Below, one piece after another: positions 22,004 through 24,759 of a DNA stretch of 24,759 bases. The position numbers were made by a program, and so were the translations under genes. The notes under the pieces are model-generated. The model did not search any database. It had not been told where the DNA came from and saw only the letters and a list, made by a program, of their open reading frames with translations. Where the stretch lies: the NCBI GenBank assembly GCA_027065245.1, contig JAMOOS010000352.1, forward strand, positions 1-24,759, given 5' to 3'. The stretch comes from Desulfuromonadaceae bacterium (GTDB lineage: Bacteria > Desulfobacterota > Desulfuromonadia > Desulfuromonadales > Desulfuromonadaceae). Position 1 is the stretch's first letter; every line of letters starts with the position of its first letter.

Positions 22004-23314
22004 GTGGCTGTCATCTATCGCAGCCGCTATATGGTGCCGATCAGCAGCGCGCCGCTGGAACACGGGGCGCTGCTGGTGGAGCAGGGGCGCATAACCGCTG
22101 TCGGCAGTGCCGACGTGCTGCAACGGCGCTATCCGGCGCTGCCGTGCCACGATTTTGGTGACGCCATTGTACTGCCCGCTTTTATCAACGCCCACACCCA
22201 TCTGGAACTGAGCCACGCGCCGCGCTGGTTTGCCGCCGCCGGTGAAGACGTTGCCGCGAGCGGAGGCTTTACCGACTGGATTCTCCGCCTTATCCGCGCC
22301 AAAATTGCTCTTAAGCCGGGAGCGCAGGAGTATCGCGCCGCCTGGGACGACGGCTGGCGGCAGTCTCTGGCCACCGGTACCGCCACGGTGGGGGATATCC
22401 TCTCGGTGCCGGATTTGTGTGCCCACAGCGCCGCAGTGTTGGGCGGATGCAGCTTTGTGGAGATCATCGGTCACGATGCCGTACGGGTGGGGCAGCGGCT
22501 GCAGCAAGTGGATGACTGTCGTGACCTGCGCGGTCACCACTGCTGGGGGGTGGCACCCCATGCGCCCTATACCTTGAGCGATGAGCTGCTGCGCCAGTGC
22601 TGCCGCTTTGCCGCTGTGCGCCACTTGCGCACCACCATCCATCTGGCCGAATCAGAGGATGAAATGCAACTGCTCAGCGCTGTCGACGGGCCCATGGCGC
22701 AACAGTTGTATCCCTTTGTCGGCTGGGAAGAATATCTGCCACTGCGCCGCTGTCAGCGACCACTGGAGATGTTGGAACGGGCCGGTGGCTTGAATGATGC
22801 CACCACGCTGGTGCATGGCGTTCATCTAAATCGCAGCGAGATTGCCCGGGTGGCTGCCGCCGGTTGTGCGGTAGTACTGTGCCCGCGTTCCAACGCCGCC
22901 CTCAAGGTTGGTACCGCCCCGGCGGCGGACTATCTCAATGCCGGGGTGACACTGGCTCTGGGGACCGACAGTCTGGCCAGCAATGCCACGTTATCGCTGT
23001 GGGACGAGATGGAGTTTGCCCTGCACTGGTTCAGCGGCGATCTTGGTTGCGCAACATTGCTGCGCATGTGTACCATAGATGCTGCCACTGCCCTGTATGG
23101 CGCTGCTGCCGATGGACTCGGCAGCCTGGCCGCCGGTGCTCCCGCTACATTCCAGGTGCTCAGGCCGGATAAACTGCCGCAGCTCGACGCCATCTATCCA
23201 TTTTTATGCCAAGGCGCGCGCAGCGCCGAGGTGGAACAGGTGTTTATTGGCGGCGACAGATGCTACCTGGCCCCCGATGCGGCAACAGAAGATGAGCAGG
23301 AGTCAGACAGATGA
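22004..23314 (+). CDS. Amidohydrolase-superfamily deaminase/hydrolase
   Basis: This 436-residue protein has the metal centre of the ATZ/TRZ/SsnA-type amidohydrolases: FINAHTHLELS (His64, His66), VAPHAPYTLS, TIHLAESEDE with the third-metal His, and ALGTDSLASN with the catalytic Asp. The first 55 residues form the N-terminal beta-sandwich strand set, ending at the GDAIVLPAF entry to the barrel. Enzymes of this type deaminate or dechlorinate N-heterocycles; in some anaerobes related proteins deaminate aminodeoxyfutalosine in menaquinone synthesis, which is a possible but unproven role. The start is GTG at 22004, 4 bp after panC. The stop overlaps rseC by 4 bases (ATGA). Confidence 0.85.
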   Translation: MAVIYRSRYMVPISSAPLEHGALLVEQGRITAVGSADVLQRRYPALPCHDFGDAIVLPAFINAHTHLELSHAPRWFAAAGEDVAASGGFTDWILRLIRAKIALKPGAQEYRAAWDDGWRQSLATGTATVGDILSVPDLCAHSAAVLGGCSFVEIIGHDAVRVGQRLQQVDDCRDLRGHHCWGVAPHAPYTLSDELLRQCCRFAAVRHLRTTIHLAESEDEMQLLSAVDGPMAQQLYPFVGWEEYLPLRRCQRPLEMLERAGGLNDATTLVHGVHLNRSEIARVAAAGCAVVLCPRSNAALKVGTAPAADYLNAGVTLALGTDSLASNATLSLWDEMEFALHWFSGDLGCATLLRMCTIDAATALYGAAADGLGSLAAGAPATFQVLRPDKLPQLDAIYPFLCQGARSAEVEQVFIGGDRCYLAPDAATEDEQESDR

Positions 23315-23832
23315 TAGAAGCATCGCCGCAACACTGGAAAGAACTGTTTACCCGTCTCTGCCGGCGCCGGACCACCTTCAGCGAAGTTGGCGTAGTGGTT
23401 GAGCTGCGAGAGCGGCGCATTGCCGTAGTCGCCTGCGTCGATGATGCAGCGTGCAGCGGTTGCGCCGCTGCCGGAGGGTGCTGCAGCGCCACGTCAGGCG
23501 GGCGGCGCCTGTATGCCGACAATATTCCCTGCGCCCGCGTTGGTGACAAGGTGCGTGTAGAGGTGGAGACCAGCGCACCTGTTGTCGATTCCGCCACCGT
23601 GCTGTATATTACCGCCTTTGTAATGTTGCTGCTTGGTTTAGCGCTGGGCTACGCCATCGCCAGCCTGCTGCCCGTCGGCCTGTCGGCGGCGTTGCTGGCT
23701 TTACTTATGGGCGCGACGTTTATGGTAGGTACCTTGGCGGTGTTTCGTCTGGGGCGCGGCGCCGTTGTCCAGCAGTCGCTGGCGCGCATAGTGGAAATAA
23801 TCGCCACCGATACATCAGATATAAAGGCTTGA
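23311..23832 (+). CDS. rseC: SoxR-reducing system / RseC family protein
   Basis: This 173-residue membrane protein has a cytoplasmic N-terminal domain with a Cys cluster (Cys42, 48, 51, 57, 58; the motif CSGCAAAGGCC is typical of RseC/MucC and of RsxC-system partners). A short beta-rich part (GDKVRVEVE) follows, then two transmembrane helices (about 96-117 and 122-145). RseC in E. coli contributes to SoxR reduction and to sigma-E control; its homologues in anaerobes occur with Rnf-type complexes. The ATG overlaps the amidohydrolase stop by 4 bases. No rnf or rpoE genes are visible here. Confidence 0.85.
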   Translation: MIEASPQHWKELFTRLCRRRTTFSEVGVVVELRERRIAVVACVDDAACSGCAAAGGCCSATSGGRRLYADNIPCARVGDKVRVEVETSAPVVDSATVLYITAFVMLLLGLALGYAIASLLPVGLSAALLALLMGATFMVGTLAVFRLGRGAVVQQSLARIVEIIATDTSDIKA

Positions 23833-23837
23833 ATTTT

Positions 23838-24290
23838 ATGGGTATCAAAATCATCGCCACCAACAAAAAAGCCTATCACGAATACTTTATCGAAGAAGTA
23901 TACGAGGCCGGTATCGTGTTGCAGGGCACTGAGGTAAAATCGCTGCGTCTGGGCAATGTGAATATCAAGGAATCGTTCTGCCGCATCAAAAACGGCGAGG
24001 TGTTCATCAACAACATGAACATCAGCCCCTACGAGCAGGGCAACCGCGAAAACCACGATCCAACCCGGGTGCGCAAACTGCTGCTGCACAAAGCGGAGAT
24101 CGCCAAACTAACTCGCAAGGTGGAGGAAAAAGGGCTGACCCTGGTGCCGACAAAAATCTACTTTAAAGATAGCCGTGCCAAGCTGGAAATCGGCGTAGGA
24201 CGCGGCAAAAAACTGCACGACAAACGCGAAACCCTAAAACGCAAACAGGCGGAACGGGAAATCGCCAAAGAGATAAAGCATAATCGTTAG
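23838..24290 (+). CDS. smpB: SsrA-binding protein SmpB
   Basis: This 150-residue RNA-binding protein is needed to load tmRNA on stalled ribosomes. Family features are clear: NKKAYHEYFIEEVYEAG, IVLQGTEVKSLR, then ESFCRIKNGEVFINNMNISPYEQ, and VPTKIYFKDSRAKLEIGVGRGKK. The lysine/arginine-rich C-terminal tail (KLHDKRETLKRKQAEREI) is present in full; it inserts into the mRNA channel. The ATG at 23838 is preferred over the TTG nine bases earlier. It sits 80 bp before the tmRNA gene, the expected functional partner. Confidence 0.97.
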   Translation: MGIKIIATNKKAYHEYFIEEVYEAGIVLQGTEVKSLRLGNVNIKESFCRIKNGEVFINNMNISPYEQGNRENHDPTRVRKLLLHKAEIAKLTRKVEEKGLTLVPTKIYFKDSRAKLEIGVGRGKKLHDKRETLKRKQAEREIAKEIKHNR

Positions 24291-24370
24291 ACACTCTTGT
24301 TAGTGACGCGATTTTGTGTCACAATGACGTTGTAACAGCGGCTATTTAATCAGACAACATTTTACCCAAG

Positions 24371-24724
24371 GGGGGCGTCAAGGTTTCGACGGGGATTGGA
24401 AGCTAAGGTTGCATGCCGGAGTGGGCTGGCTCCGTAAAAAAGCCCATTATATACAAACGCCGATTCAGACGTTTCGTACGCATTAGCAGCATAGACTGCT
24501 AACGTTTTTGTCGACAGTGCCTGCGGGTCGGCAAAAACGTCAAGCTAGCAGGCTGGCTGCTGTTCATGTCTGTGGTTCAGCAGCGAGACTTTAACAGAAT
24601 CGCCCGCCGCAAGACCTTGTCTGCGGGGGCTGCGTCGGGTTAAATTTAAAAACGCAGACTAAGCATGTAGAAGCCTTAAGTGAAAAATTTTCGGACGCGG
24701 GTTCGATTCCCGCCGCCTCCACCA
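24371..24724 (+). ncRNA. ssrA: Transfer-messenger RNA (tmRNA)
   Basis: This 354-nt gene has the 5' end GGGGGCG (24371-24377) pairing with CGCCTCC (24714-24720), followed by discriminator A and encoded CCA (24722-24724). The tRNA-like domain shows the conserved AAGGTTTCGACGGGGA start and the GGTTCGATTCC T-arm. The tag reading frame begins at GCC 24459 and encodes ADSDVSYALAA, ending in TAG at 24492-24494; the Ala-Leu-Ala-Ala end is a typical protease-recognition tail. Pseudoknot-forming segments lie between. A TTTAAT (24345-24350) may be the -10 of its own promoter; no good -35 was found. It lies immediately downstream of smpB. The 35 bases after it to the end of the window carry no clear terminator. 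Confidence 0.97.
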
Positions 24725-24759
24725 TTTGAAAAAAGACAACCCGTCTCTTCAGAGAAAAA

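Noticed and set aside
1..24759. CRISPR array, prophage or integrative element
   Set aside because: There are no regularly spaced direct repeats, integrase, phage structural genes or attachment-site duplication. The tRNA-Leu gene shows no partial copy nearby.

Overview
The window is about 24.8 kb of dense bacterial chromosome with moderately high GC and short intergenic gaps. Several features suggest an anaerobic deltaproteobacterium of the Desulfuromonadales type (Desulfuromonas, Pelobacter or Geobacter relatives). These are a stand-alone flavodiiron protein, a pgk-tpiA-secG-tRNA-Leu block, an RseC-type redox protein, a very large NAD-dependent glutamate dehydrogenase, and a tmRNA whose tag reads ADSDVSYALAA. 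The taxon is an inference from gene content, not a demonstrated assignment.

Layout. Positions 1-2030 (+): the 3' end of a YciO/Sua5-type tRNA-modification gene, a short stretch that folds as a structured RNA and resembles 6S RNA on the minus strand, an unrecognised Cys-tailed small protein, and a flavodiiron O2/NO reductase. Two hairpins then separate it from a convergent ccdA (2135-2884, -). Positions 3107-6427 (+): a YfcE-like phosphodiesterase, a LapA-domain membrane protein, an ExbB/ExbD pair and a 6-phosphofructokinase. An orphan gene follows on the minus strand (6455-6958). Positions 7052-8352 (+): yacG, queD and queE; the last two make the 7-deazaguanine precursor of queuosine.

Positions 8450-12225 (+) are the most unusual part, a self-contained transcription unit with its own predicted promoter and a perfect palindromic terminator. 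It encodes a sugar-phosphate nucleotidylyltransferase, a second nucleotidyltransferase of the NTP_transf_5 type, a 77-residue peptide with a twin-arginine-like signal and a 29-residue Gly/Asp/His-rich tail, and a fusion of a PqqD-like peptide-binding domain to an HPr-kinase-like P-loop domain. This looks like an uncharacterised peptide-modification system: a carrier or kinase fusion acting on a small exported peptide, with nucleotidyltransferases as partners.

Positions 12237-15021 (-): tRNA-Leu(GAG), secG, tpiA and pgk, with a 170-bp MITE-like element lodged between secG and tpiA. A 453-bp divergent spacer carrying a striking nested dyad leads to the 1583-residue NAD-glutamate dehydrogenase (15475-20226, +). 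Then come panB, panC, an amidohydrolase, rseC, smpB and the tmRNA gene (20333-24724, +). SmpB and tmRNA form the complete trans-translation pair, and panB/panC provide two steps of pantothenate synthesis. No CRISPR array, phage gene or complete insertion sequence is visible.
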